Positions 6,914 through 15,914 of a DNA stretch of 58,711 nucleotides are shown here, piece after piece; position 1 is the first letter of the stretch, and each line of letters starts with the position of its first letter. The stretch comes from Synergistaceae bacterium (lineage in GTDB: Bacteria; Synergistota; Synergistia; Synergistales; Aminobacteriaceae). The translations under genes and the position numbers were made by a program. The stretch spans positions 1 to 58,711 of the forward strand of contig JAHDKR010000131.1 of assembly GCA_018436785.1 (NCBI GenBank). Reading direction: 5' to 3'. Under the pieces are notes generated by a model, which did no database searches, was not told the DNA's origin, and was given only the letters and a program-made list of their open reading frames with translations.

Positions 6914-9577
6914 TTACGCTTCGGGAAGCTTCCGTATCATGGCCTCGGCCTCGGCCCACGCCACCGGGCGCGAGAAGTAGAACCCCTGCGCCTTAAGACA
7001 CCCCGCCGCCCTCAGCCAGGAGAGCTGCTCCGTCGTCTCGACTCCCTCGGCGACGATATCCATCCGCAGATTGTGCGCCAGGCCGATGATCGTTCGCATC
7101 ATGTGTTCGGTCTTCTCCGAGCTGAAAAGCTGGCTGACGAACGCCTTGTCCAGCTTCAGGTAGTCGAACGGCAGATAGTTGATGTATTGGAGGGAGGAGT
7201 AGCCCGTCCCGAAGTCGTCGAGGGCTATCTTGACGCCGCAGCTCTTCAGGTAGTCCAGCTTTCTGTGCACATCGTCGAGGTTGTCGATCAGGGCGCTCTC
7301 GGTCACCTCGATGGTGAAGAGCTTCGAGTCCGCGCCGGTGGTGTCGATGAGAAACTCCACCGTCTCCATCGAGGCGAGTCCGCGGAAGAAGAGCGGCGAT
7401 CCGTTCGCCGAGAAGAAGAGCCGCGAGGTGCGCGCCATGTCCTGTGTCCGCACGATCGCGCGGAGCGCATGTTCCATCATGCAGATATCGATGTTCGGGA
7501 TGAAACCGGTATGCTCCGCCTGCGGGACGAAGTCGCAGGGAGCAAGCATTCCTCCGTCTTGGCGCATCCAGCGGGCGAGGGTCTCGAAGCCGCATATTTT
7601 CTCGGAAACGAGGTCGTAGATCGGCTGGAAGTAGGGAAGGAACTCGTGACGCTCCAGGGCGACCTGTAATTCCGCCTGGAGCGTGAGCAAGTTCGGACCG
7701 CGCGTGTACTCTCTGATTTCCGGCGCAACGTAGCGGGCGATCCGGCCGATGCCGTTCTTCCTGGCCTGCGTCACGGCGTGCAGTGCGGCGTCGATCGCCC
7801 CGGAGGCGTTCTTCCCCTCCGCAATATCGACGAGCACTCCGATACTGGCCGAGGGAAAGACGGTCTCGTCCCCCACCTCGCACGGCGTCGCTATGCCCTT
7901 GCGGATACGGTCCATCAGGAGCATCTCCTCGCTTTCGCCGCCCTCGGGAAGGGGGAAGAGCAGCGCGAATTCGTCGCCGCTCGTTCTGAAGAGCTGTGCC
8001 TCGGGCTCCTGAAGTTCCTTGATCTTCTCGGCGATCAGCAGGAGAATCCGGTCGCCGTTCAGGTTGCCGACTTGGGCGTTGACCAGCTTGAAGTGGTCCA
8101 TATTGATGACGGCGAGCGAGAACATGCGCGTTCGGGTTCCGTCGTTCAACAGGCGGTTGATCGCTTTGAGGAGCGAGTGACGGTTGGGCAGCCCGGTAAG
8201 ATCGTCGAAATACGCTTTCCGTGCGAGGCGCTCCTCGAACTGCTTGCGCTCCTTCAGGTCGCGCGCCAGAAGAAGCGACAGTGGGAGCGCGCCGAAAGTG
8301 AAGCTCCGGCGGTGCACCTCGACGGGAAGCAGCGAACCGTCCGCTCTGAGGAGCGACGCCTCGAAGACGCTGTGCCCGTCCTTCGCCTCCGTATCCTTTT
8401 CTGCATCTGTTCTATTGTTCCCGGCGCGGGGGTCATCCTCCTTCTTGACGAGAACGGAGGAGAGAGGCGTTCCTTTAAGGTCGGTCCCGTAGCTCAGGAC
8501 AGTGTGCGCCGCGTCGTTGGCCAGCGTAATGGCGCCGTCGGCGTCGGCAAGGATGAAAGGATCGGGGATTTTCATCACGAGATCGTGCAGCGTCTGCAAC
8601 AGCATGTTGAACGAGCGCGAGAGCGCGAAGATCTCTTCGGGCCCCTCTTCGTCCACCCGCAGCGTGAGCGACTCTCCGGCGACGATTCGCTCGGAGACCT
8701 CGCGAAGCTTCCGCAGACGGCGCAGAATCACCCTGTCGAGGAGAAGCAGCACCAGGCCGAGAGTCCCCGCGCCGGTGAGCAGAATCCAGAGACGCGACGA
8801 TTCGACAGCTTCCAGCCCCCGCTGGCGGATGAGCCTGGGGACATCGATGCGGACGGAGAATTCGTTCCCTCTCCCCTGCCATACGGCCGCGCCCTCCCCT
8901 TCTCCGGAGACGATCCGGACATCTCCCGCCGAGCGGTCCGGAACATCCGCGGCGTGTCCCGGAAGGAGGTCGAACTTCGTGCCGAGGCTCTTCCGCATCT
9001 CGGGCAGAAGTTTCCCCAGCGACCTCCCGATGAGGAGCGTTCCTTGCGACGGCCCCGTCCTGTTCGTTCTCAGCACCGGGCTGACTCCGAACAGGTAGGC
9101 CGCGTCGCCCAGGAGCAGGATCTCGGCGAACGCTCCGTCAGATGAGCGCTCCATCAGCGAAGGAACAGCGTCCTTCAGGCCCTTGGACACGTGATCGGGG
9201 AGCTTCCGCTCCGCTGCGCACTCCCCCTCGAAGATGGAGAACAGGAGACGCCGCCCGGTGTCGAAAATCAAGAGCGCCTCCATGCCGGCGGCAAGCATCG
9301 CCTGTCCGTCGAACATCTCGTCGAACCGGTGTTTGCAGTCCTTTTCCACGAAGGCGTACATGCTATCCCATGCGCCCCAGTCCGCCGCATAGTTGCGGAG
9401 CACCCGGAGTTCCTCGTCCAGGCGGTTCTGAACCCTCGCCATGTCCTGAATGAAGAAACGGCGCTCCACGTCGTCGAACGCTTTGAGCGTACTTCGCTGC
9501 GAGGTGAAGGAGGTCAGCACGAGTACAAGGGCCAGCAAAAGCATCATCAAGAGCAAGAACAGTCGGCGCAAGGGCAT
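6914..9577 (-). CDS. Membrane-bound CHASE4-like/HAMP/PAS/GGDEF/EAL cyclic-di-GMP protein
   Basis: 887 residues. Order: membrane helix (about 6-25), a periplasmic CHASE4-like domain with the ADWGAWDSMY motif, a second helix (about 263-285), HAMP, PAS, GGDEF (about 460-615) and EAL (about 635-887). The cyclase motif reads SGDEF instead of GGDEF, so diguanylate cyclase activity is uncertain. The phosphodiesterase motif is ETL instead of EAL but keeps the metal-binding Glu. DDFGTGYSS, KLDKAFV and VAEGVET are intact, so c-di-GMP hydrolysis is plausible. ATG 9577 has AGGAG at good spacing. It stands alone next to a two-component cluster transcribed in the same direction. Confidence 0.9.
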   Translation of the reverse strand: MPLRRLFLLLMMLLLALVLVLTSFTSQRSTLKAFDDVERRFFIQDMARVQNRLDEELRVLRNYAADWGAWDSMYAFVEKDCKHRFDEMFDGQAMLAAGMEALLIFDTGRRLLFSIFEGECAAERKLPDHVSKGLKDAVPSLMERSSDGAFAEILLLGDAAYLFGVSPVLRTNRTGPSQGTLLIGRSLGKLLPEMRKSLGTKFDLLPGHAADVPDRSAGDVRIVSGEGEGAAVWQGRGNEFSVRIDVPRLIRQRGLEAVESSRLWILLTGAGTLGLVLLLLDRVILRRLRKLREVSERIVAGESLTLRVDEEGPEEIFALSRSFNMLLQTLHDLVMKIPDPFILADADGAITLANDAAHTVLSYGTDLKGTPLSSVLVKKEDDPRAGNNRTDAEKDTEAKDGHSVFEASLLRADGSLLPVEVHRRSFTFGALPLSLLLARDLKERKQFEERLARKAYFDDLTGLPNRHSLLKAINRLLNDGTRTRMFSLAVINMDHFKLVNAQVGNLNGDRILLLIAEKIKELQEPEAQLFRTSGDEFALLFPLPEGGESEEMLLMDRIRKGIATPCEVGDETVFPSASIGVLVDIAEGKNASGAIDAALHAVTQARKNGIGRIARYVAPEIREYTRGPNLLTLQAELQVALERHEFLPYFQPIYDLVSEKICGFETLARWMRQDGGMLAPCDFVPQAEHTGFIPNIDICMMEHALRAIVRTQDMARTSRLFFSANGSPLFFRGLASMETVEFLIDTTGADSKLFTIEVTESALIDNLDDVHRKLDYLKSCGVKIALDDFGTGYSSLQYINYLPFDYLKLDKAFVSQLFSSEKTEHMMRTIIGLAHNLRMDIVAEGVETTEQLSWLRAAGCLKAQGFYFSRPVAWAEAEAMIRKLPEA

Positions 9578-9661
9578 GGGCGATCTCCTCGCTAAATTTC
9601 TTCCGCTGAGAGAGTGCGGTCACAGCAGCCTGAAAGAATATGAAGTATTTCACTTTGCTTA

Positions 9662-9690
9662 TTATCTCCTTGAATGGCGCGCTCCGCAAC
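9662..9690 (-). promoter_or_regulatory. Candidate sigma-70 promoter of the GGDEF/EAL gene
   Basis: On the minus strand TTGCGG (9690-9685) and GATAAT (9667-9662) are separated by exactly 17 bases, 85 bases upstream of the start codon. The -10 differs from TATAAT at one base. Called from sequence only. Confidence 0.4.
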
Positions 9691-9815
9691 AAAAACTTTA
9701 TTCATCGTAAATGACTAATTTTTTTCAACGAGACAAACCGCGAACTTCGCCGCATACTCCCTAGGAAAACAGCCCATCCGCCCAGAACGTTCATGAAAAA
9801 AGAGTACGTAATCAC

Positions 9816-9835
9816 TGATCTTTATTGATCTTTAT
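9816..9835. repeat. Tandem 10-bp duplication
   Basis: TGATCTTTAT occurs twice in direct succession, just downstream (on minus) of the hybrid kinase terminator. No function is evident. Confidence 0.6.
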
Positions 9836-9841
9836 TTTGGC

Positions 9842-9874
9842 AAAAAAAATGCGTCCCGATGCTCCCGGAACGCA
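9842..9874 (-). terminator. Terminator of the hybrid histidine kinase gene
   Basis: On the minus strand TGCGTTCC pairs with GGGACGCA (one G-U) and is followed by eight T (complement of A8 at 9842-9849). It starts about 37 bases after the kinase stop codon. Confidence 0.8.
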
Positions 9875-9910
9875 CGGATACTCTCAGCAGATACGTACGC
9901 TTTTCTCCGC

Positions 9911-12310
9911 TTAGAGGAGGACACTTTCGAGGCAACGCTCCAGAACGCATCTGAGACTCCACGCGTCCACAGGTTTGGTAATGAAATCATCCATCCCGTT
10001 CTCGAGACAGAACGTTCGCGTTTCCTTCTGGACATCGGCGGTGACTGCAATAATCGGAATTCCGGCCTTTGCCGTACCCCCGGAGGAGGCCCGTTCAAGC
10101 GAACGTATTTCCGCTACCGCTTCGCACCCGTCCTTCAGCGGCATCTGCAGATCCATAAAGACGATGTCGGGCGCTTCGCTTCTGAAGAAGCGGACCGCTT
10201 CTTCTCCGTCGGACGCCTCGATGATTCGCGCCCCCGGGACGAGCTTGGAGACGAGGATTCGCAGCAGCCTTCGGTTGAGCCGCTGATCCTCGGCGAGGAG
10301 AACGACGGCGGGCCGGTTGGTACGCAGCGGAAGAGGAGCCCCTTTTGCCGGGAGCAGGTTCGTCCGCTCTCCGTTCGTTGTTTCTTCCGGTTCGGCGTCG
10401 CATCGTGCGCAGATGGTGAAGAAGAAGCGGCTTCCCTGGCCGGGTGCGCTTTCCAGTTGGAGGCGGCTCTCCATCTTCTGCAGCAGCGCTTCGCAGATAG
10501 TGATGCCGAGCCCGACGCCGCCGTACTTTCTGGTGTTGGAAGCGTCGGCCTGGAAAAACGGCTCGAAGAGTTTGCGATGGACCTCCGGAGCAATACCTAT
10601 GCCGGTGTCCCTGACGGAGAACGTATAGGCGCATCGTCCTGCGTCAAGCGCGACGCACTGAAGCGCAAGCTCGACGAATCCTTTTTCAGTAAACTTGACG
10701 GCGTTGCCCAAAAGGTTCACCAGCACCTGTTTCAGACGGAGCGGGTCGACAACTGCGTACCGCGGCGTCCCTTCTTCGATGCGGAGTTCAAGGCGAAGTT
10801 CCTTCCGCAAGACAGTTCCGCGGACGGCGTCCACCGCCTTCCGCATAACCTCGAAAACATCGCTCTGGGCGTACTCAAGGTCAAACCGGTCGGATTCGAT
10901 CTTCGAGATGTCCAGCACTTCGCTGATGACTTCGAGGAGCGTGTAGGCGGACGTCCGTATGTAGCCGACGTACTCCTTCTGCAGTTCGTTGAGGGGCGTG
11001 TCCGCGAGCAGTTCAAGAAAGCCGATCGCACCGTTGAGAGGCGTACGGAGTTCATGGCTGGTGTTCGCCAGAAAAGCGCTCTTCGCTTTGCTGGCTGCTT
11101 CGGCCTGCTGCCCGAGCCATTCGGCGTTCTCCTTGGCCGCCCGGAGGGCCTCCTCCATTCGTATCTGCTCTCCTATATCGATATCCAGGCAGAAGAGTTC
11201 CCTCCGTCCGTCGATATAGTCCACCACAACATGGCTCGAAAGAACATCGACCCGGGAACCGTCTTTCTTCTTTAGGGCAAGTCGCTCTGCCGCCCGGCCT
11301 TCTCCTTTCTCCACCATGTCGCGGATATCGTTCCGGACAGCTTCTCTCATGCCGCGCGGTATGATCAGATCAAGAAGATTGCCCCCGATGGCCTCGTCGG
11401 CGGTATACCCGTAGAGCTGCTCCGACGCGCTGTTCCAATAGCGCACCGTTCCATCCGCGGCGTACCCCTGGACCGAGACGCTCTGCACGCTGGAAAAGAG
11501 CTTCCTGAAGCGTTCCTCGCTCTCGCGGAGAGCATCTCCGGCCCGTTTGCGCTCGGTTACATCCTCCGCGGAGCAGACCACATACTCTACGCTTCCGTCC
11601 TCCCGAAGTTTGGGCGATTTGTAAATAGAGAGCAGACGAAGCTCCCCAGTGGAGGACGGAAGCCAGAGCTCGACGGTAAGCGGCTCCGCAGTGCCGAAGA
11701 CCTTCATCGCGTTGCTCCGGTGCAGTTCGGCAACCTCTCTCGGGAACAGTTCGAACATGTCGCGGAAGGACATCATCTCCTGCCGCAGGCCGCAGAAGTC
11801 CGCGTGCGCCTTGTTGACGGCGCCGTAGGTATGGTCGTCGGTGAGGTACCATACCTGCGTCCGGATGTTGTCGAGGAGGATGCTCCGGTCTTCAAGGATT
11901 CGCCGCTCCGTTTCCAGCTCTCCGAAGAGGCGCCCCAGCGTCTCCGGCAGTTTATCCAGCAGTTCGGAGTTCTTCACCAGATAATCGAAGGCGCCCAGCT
12001 TCATCATCTGCACTGCGAGTCGCTCGTCTCCCTGTCCGGTCATGATGATAAAAGGCGGCGCCGCGCCGCGCTCTTTCAGCAGCGCGACCAGCTCCTGTCC
12101 GGACATGTCGGGTAAATTATGATCGATCAGGAGCGCCGTTCCGGGCCGCTCGAAGGCTTTCTCCACAGCCTCGCATCCGAGGGAGACGCCGAACGCCTCG
12201 TACCCCGCTCTGTGAAGCCTTCTGACGATCAGGCTTCGCAAGTCTTCGTTGTCCTCTACGACGAGAACGTTTCGTGCCGGGGCGTCCCCGTGCTCGGCGC
12301 GTCCATCCAT
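9911..12310 (-). CDS. Hybrid sensor histidine kinase (REC-PAS-PAS-HisKA-HATPase-REC)
   Basis: 799-residue soluble hybrid kinase with no membrane helix. Order: N-terminal receiver (residues 14-125, acceptor Asp63 in LLIDHNLPD), a linker plus two PAS domains, HisKA with the H-box SHELRTPLNG, HATPase_c with DTGIGIAPE and KYGGVGLGI, and a C-terminal receiver (VFMDLQMP). A kinase with receivers at both ends suggests a phosphorelay, with the first receiver possibly gating activity. The frame extends further upstream, but ATG 12310 gives a normal receiver start 20 bases after the stop of the preceding response regulator. It is the last of three signalling genes in one direction and ends at a clear terminator. 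No HPt partner is in the window. Confidence 0.88.
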   Translation of the reverse strand: MDGRAEHGDAPARNVLVVEDNEDLRSLIVRRLHRAGYEAFGVSLGCEAVEKAFERPGTALLIDHNLPDMSGQELVALLKERGAAPPFIIMTGQGDERLAVQMMKLGAFDYLVKNSELLDKLPETLGRLFGELETERRILEDRSILLDNIRTQVWYLTDDHTYGAVNKAHADFCGLRQEMMSFRDMFELFPREVAELHRSNAMKVFGTAEPLTVELWLPSSTGELRLLSIYKSPKLREDGSVEYVVCSAEDVTERKRAGDALRESEERFRKLFSSVQSVSVQGYAADGTVRYWNSASEQLYGYTADEAIGGNLLDLIIPRGMREAVRNDIRDMVEKGEGRAAERLALKKKDGSRVDVLSSHVVVDYIDGRRELFCLDIDIGEQIRMEEALRAAKENAEWLGQQAEAASKAKSAFLANTSHELRTPLNGAIGFLELLADTPLNELQKEYVGYIRTSAYTLLEVISEVLDISKIESDRFDLEYAQSDVFEVMRKAVDAVRGTVLRKELRLELRIEEGTPRYAVVDPLRLKQVLVNLLGNAVKFTEKGFVELALQCVALDAGRCAYTFSVRDTGIGIAPEVHRKLFEPFFQADASNTRKYGGVGLGITICEALLQKMESRLQLESAPGQGSRFFFTICARCDAEPEETTNGERTNLLPAKGAPLPLRTNRPAVVLLAEDQRLNRRLLRILVSKLVPGARIIEASDGEEAVRFFRSEAPDIVFMDLQMPLKDGCEAVAEIRSLERASSGGTAKAGIPIIAVTADVQKETRTFCLENGMDDFITKPVDAWSLRCVLERCLESVLL

Positions 12311-12330
12311 CCTTCGGGTCTCCGCCGCTC

Positions 12331-12777
12331 TCAGTGCACGCCGTTCACCTGAGGCACCTGCACGACTGCAAGGTAGAGCCCCAGCTGGCGAACGGCGTTG
12401 ACGAAGGCGTCGTATTCCACAGGTTTCGTGATGTAGCTGCTGCACCCCAGTTCGTGACAGCGTTCCACTTCCCGGGGATCGTCGGTCGTGGTGATCATGA
12501 TCACCGGCATCTTACGGAGTTCGTGGTCCTCTTTGATGCGCTTGAGCACTTCCGTGCCGTCCAGCTTGGGCATCCGGATGTCGAGCAGCAGAATGTACGG
12601 GGTGTGCGACCGCCTGTGCGGCCCGTTCCCGATGCGAAAGAGAAAATCGATGATCTCCTGCCCATCCTTGAAGTGTTCCACATGGTTGGAGATTCCCGCG
12701 CGCGCCAAATTTTTCCGTATCAGCCCGGCGTGCCCCTCGTCGTCCTCGGCTATGAGTATGATGACTTCATTGTGCAT
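12331..12777 (-). CDS. Single-domain response regulator (CheY/Rcp1-like)
   Basis: 148 residues, receiver domain only. Acidic pair E11-D12-D13, phospho-acceptor Asp66 (LLLDIRMPK), Thr in IMITTTDD and Lys in YITKPVE are all present, so it should be a working phosphoryl shuttle without a DNA-binding output. Long insertions around the acceptor are typical of Rcp1-type regulators paired with PAS/phytochrome-like kinases. ATG 12801 overlaps the upstream kinase stop, but ATG 12777 is preferred because GAGGAGGAA precedes it at the right distance. It lies between the broken kinase and the hybrid kinase, and is presumably their shared partner. Confidence 0.87.
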   Translation of the reverse strand: MHNEVIILIAEDDEGHAGLIRKNLARAGISNHVEHFKDGQEIIDFLFRIGNGPHRRSHTPYILLLDIRMPKLDGTEVLKRIKEDHELRKMPVIMITTTDDPREVERCHELGCSSYITKPVEYDAFVNAVRQLGLYLAVVQVPQVNGVH

Positions 12778-12797
12778 GCGTTCTTCCTCCTCCATAA

Positions 12798-15502
12798 TCA
12801 TTCTCCCTTTTTCGACGCTGCGGGCAGCGTGATCGTGAACGTGCTTCCAGTTCCGGGCGTCGATTCCACGACGACCTCCCCGTCCAGTCTTCCAAGGATC
12901 TGCCTGACGATCGTCAGGCCAAGCCCCTCGCCTTCGTTCGCCGACGGATTCAACCTGTGGAAGAGCTGGAAAATCTTCTCCTGGTGCTGCGGCGCGATCC
13001 CGATACCGTTGTCCCGCACCAGGTAGACGGCGCGGTCCTGCTCGATCCGCCCCTCGACGACTATTTCCCCCGGACGTTGGGGATCAAGATACTTCAGCGC
13101 GTTGCCCAGAAGGTTCGCGAAAACCTGAGTGAGCTGCACGGCGTCGCCTCTGCACGAGGGCAACCTGCCGACGCGAAGCGCCGCCCCGGCCTCTCTGACC
13201 TGAAATTGCAGAGAGGAACTCAATTCCGCCATCAGCTCGTTCATATCGACGGATCCGACGCTGAGCGCCGCCCGCCCGAGCCGCGAAAGCTTCAAGAGGC
13301 CTCGAAGGAGCGCGTCCATCTGCTTCGCGCGTCCATCTGCTTCGCGCTTCCCCTGATACGGCGCAGAGAGTCGGTCATGTCGGGGAGCAGGGCGCGTATC
13401 GCGCGCTCCCGTTCCGGAGGAGCGAGAGATTCATCGTCCAGCGCGCGCAGAAGATCCTCCACGGAGTACTCCAGCTCGCGACTGTATCCGTCCACATTGA
13501 CCAGCGGGGAACGAAGGTCGTGCGACGCTACGTAGACGACCTGCTCCAGTTCCTTGTTCTTCGCTTCGATGAGCTGCTCCGCCTTTTTGATCGAGGTGAT
13601 GTCGGTCGTGACGGTGGCGAAGCTGTTTTCGCCCGGAGAGACGACGGAGATGAAGAAATGCTTGTCCAGAGGGGCGAAGTACGTCTCGAAAGTTGAGGGT
13701 TCTCCCGTCATGGCGACCTTGCCGTACTCCTGTAAATACGGAGCCTTCTCCGTACCGTAGACCTCGGTCGCCAGGCGTCCGACGGCCGCTTCCTCCGGGA
13801 TTCCGATTGACTTTGTGAACGCGGCGTTGCACCCGGTAATCCGGTAGTTCGCAGGACGGCCTTCCTCGTCGAAGACCAGGTCGTGGAGCGCGACGACCTC
13901 CGTCATTGAGGCGAAGAGCGCGCTGAGTTTCCGTTCGCTCTCGCGAAGCGCCTTTTCCGCCTTCTTTCTTTGCGCGGCGCTTCGCAGCAGCTGCAGCAGC
14001 ACGACGGACTGAAGCAGCAGGGCGGAAACGACAAGCGCGACTATCCAGCGGTTTCGCTGCCCCAGCGCTTCTTGCGCAGTCACCCTCTCGGTCTCGTCAA
14101 TAACCAGGGAGAGTAAGATTTCCCGGCCATCGATGAACACCGGCGAGGAGTGCACGCCGACGTCGCGAACGCTTCCGTCGGCCAGGCGATGCTTGAAATC
14201 AAAGGAAGTGTTGTTCCGGCTGCGCGCCCTCTCCATCTCCCTGGAAACCTCCTCAGGGGAGAGCATGTTGATCTGCGCTATATTCATCCCCTTCAGCTCC
14301 GGATAGCCGTAAAAGCCGCGGGCGGAATGGTTTCCGTCGAGTATGATCCCCGTATCCGGGTCGATGAGCAACATGGGCGTGGTGTTCTCCGCGAAGAGGT
14401 CGTAGGCGAAGAAGAGCCTTCGGGACAGCGTCTCCCAGTTCGAAAGGAGGCTCGCGGCAGTGCGGTAGACAATCTGCGAATCCGGGGGAAGCAACGCCTC
14501 GGGGATTGCGAATTTCTGAAGCATGGCGGCGTTGAAGACGTAGCGGTTCGGGCTTTCGAGCACTACCGGTATGGAGTCCGCACGCTCCCCGGCGAGAATG
14601 CGAAGCGCCAGCGACGCGGCGGCCGCACCCTGAGAGTGTCCGTGCACGACCTTGCCCCCGACCGCCCCGTGAGGGAGCAGAAAATCCCAGCATCCGAAGA
14701 CCGGGACGGAGGTTGCCTCCGTAATGAGCTCCATGTTCTCGCGAACGGTAAGCGCCTGCCCCGACGGGGTGAGCAGATATGCCAGCATGAGCACGGCGGA
14801 TGATTCCGGGTTCAATTCGCCGAGACGTTTTTGGAGCGCGTGCGGTTCCAGCTCATCCAGCCAGATGAATTGCACTGCGTCGCTGAAGGAGGGGGCGCTC
14901 TGCCGCACCAGCTCCAGATTGCGCTTCTCGGTGCGCCGAGAGCCCGAGACGACGGCTATCGTCTTCGTCGAACGGTGCAGGTTCAAAGCTGCCTCGATCG
15001 TTTCCCCGACCGAAATGGATTCGTTGACCCCCGTGACGTTGGTCATCCCCTTGATGTGCTCCGGAGTAAAATCGTTGATGCCGCAAAAGACCTTGGGTAC
15101 GTTCCCGAAGATCGATTCTCCCCTCTCCCGCAGAAAGACCAGAGCGTCGTCGTCCGTACAGATGATCGCGTCGAAGAGGACGCCGCGTTCCGCATACCTG
15201 CGCCGGAACAGCTCCGCCATCATCTTCTCGTGGGCCGGTCCGGGGTTGCGAATGCAGTCGAGGTACTCCACGAAAAGTTCGATATCCTTGTCGCCGGAGT
15301 TTTGAAGCTCCTCGACGACCCCCTGGTGGAGCGAGTCGGTCCATTCGTACCCCTGGTGGAATGAGTGCAGAAGAAGAATGCGCTTCTCGGCCCCGGCGGC
15401 CGCGAAGGAGGACGATGCAAGAAGGATGAACGCGGCGATGAACGCATGCAGGGGTGGGAGGTTGCGGAAAGGGCGGCCTCTTCGGGGCATCTCATGCACC
15501 AT
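12798..15502 (-). pseudogene. Periplasmic-binding-domain sensor histidine kinase, frameshifted by a 17-bp duplication
   Basis: Reading minus from ATG 15502, a signal/anchor segment (about residues 15-35) is followed by an ABC substrate-binding-like sensor domain (RILLLHSFHQGYEW onward). Then come a PAS-like domain, a membrane helix (RWIVALVVSALLLQ), a second PAS, and HisKA with H-box ASHDLRSPL. After GSAKQMDA the frame breaks and stops at 13292. The correct continuation (LLRGLLKLSRLGR, then HATPase_c with NLLGNALKYLD, DNGIGIAP, GEGLGLTIV) is in another frame down to 12798. Removing one copy of the 17-base repeat at 13310-13343 restores a single frame. The first PAS lies before the membrane helix, so it should be periplasmic. 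Start choice is uncertain (in-frame ATG at 15490). Confidence 0.85.
13310..13347. repeat. Tandem 17-bp duplication that breaks the histidine kinase
   Basis: GCGCGTCCATCTGCTTC occurs at 13310-13326 and again, identically, at 13327-13343, followed by a partial third GCGC. Seventeen is not a multiple of three, so one extra copy shifts the frame exactly at the end of HisKA (MDA). With one copy, the DALLRGLLKLSRLGR junction expected of this kinase family is recovered. Confidence 0.95.
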
Positions 15503-15914
15503 CTTTCGTAGAAAGTATGCTTCGAACCTTCGATCCTTTGGAAGAAAAAACAAAGCTGCGCCATGTTTCCTGTATTGTATCATTTCTTCGTCGTCGAGAG
15601 GACGCTCTCCGAACATTGTCCGCCTGCCTGGATGCCGGCGACGCCCCGAAAAGCCTCCAATGGAGACAGCCGCATCGCGACATTGAGATATTCAGAATAA
15701 ATCTCCGAATTGTCAACTGTAAAGGTTTCCAGTTCAAGAACTGTAGGGCTTTTCGATGTTTCTTTCTTTTTTGGAGTGCATAATCATCCCCAACAACACT
15801 CTGAACCCGCTCTGAAGCGAATGCCGCCGGCTCCCAAACCAACGGAGTCTGCGCAGGGGGGGACGCCTTCGCAAAATGTTCTTTCAAAAAAGTTCCTAAA
15901 AGGAGGAATGCAGT
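15503..15914. promoter_or_regulatory. Divergent intergenic region between the kinase and the chemoreceptor
   Basis: 412 bases (allowing for kinase start uncertainty) without a supported gene. It contains the palindrome CAGTTCAAGAACTG at 15730-15743, ACTGTA twice (one copy either side of 15730), a T-rich stretch with CATAAT near 15779-15784 that could be a plus-strand -10, and the chemoreceptor ribosome-binding site AAAAGGAGG near 15898-15906. I looked for c-di-GMP riboswitch motifs because of the neighbouring c-di-GMP protein and found no convincing match. Confidence 0.35.

Larger units (their letters stand above)
9578..9841. other. Gene-free control region upstream of the GGDEF/EAL gene
   Basis: Together with the terminator at 9842-9874 this forms a 333-base gap. 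It is locally AT-rich (around 9630-9730). It carries a minus-strand promoter candidate (9662-9690) and a perfect tandem duplication of TGATCTTTAT at 9816-9835. I see no ORF with a ribosome-binding site. Confidence 0.4.

Noticed and set aside
15503..15914. Possible c-di-GMP or other riboswitch before the chemoreceptor
   Set aside because: GACGCCCCGAAAAGCC recalls part of the GEMM motif, but the conserved GNRA tetraloop and receptor stems were not found.
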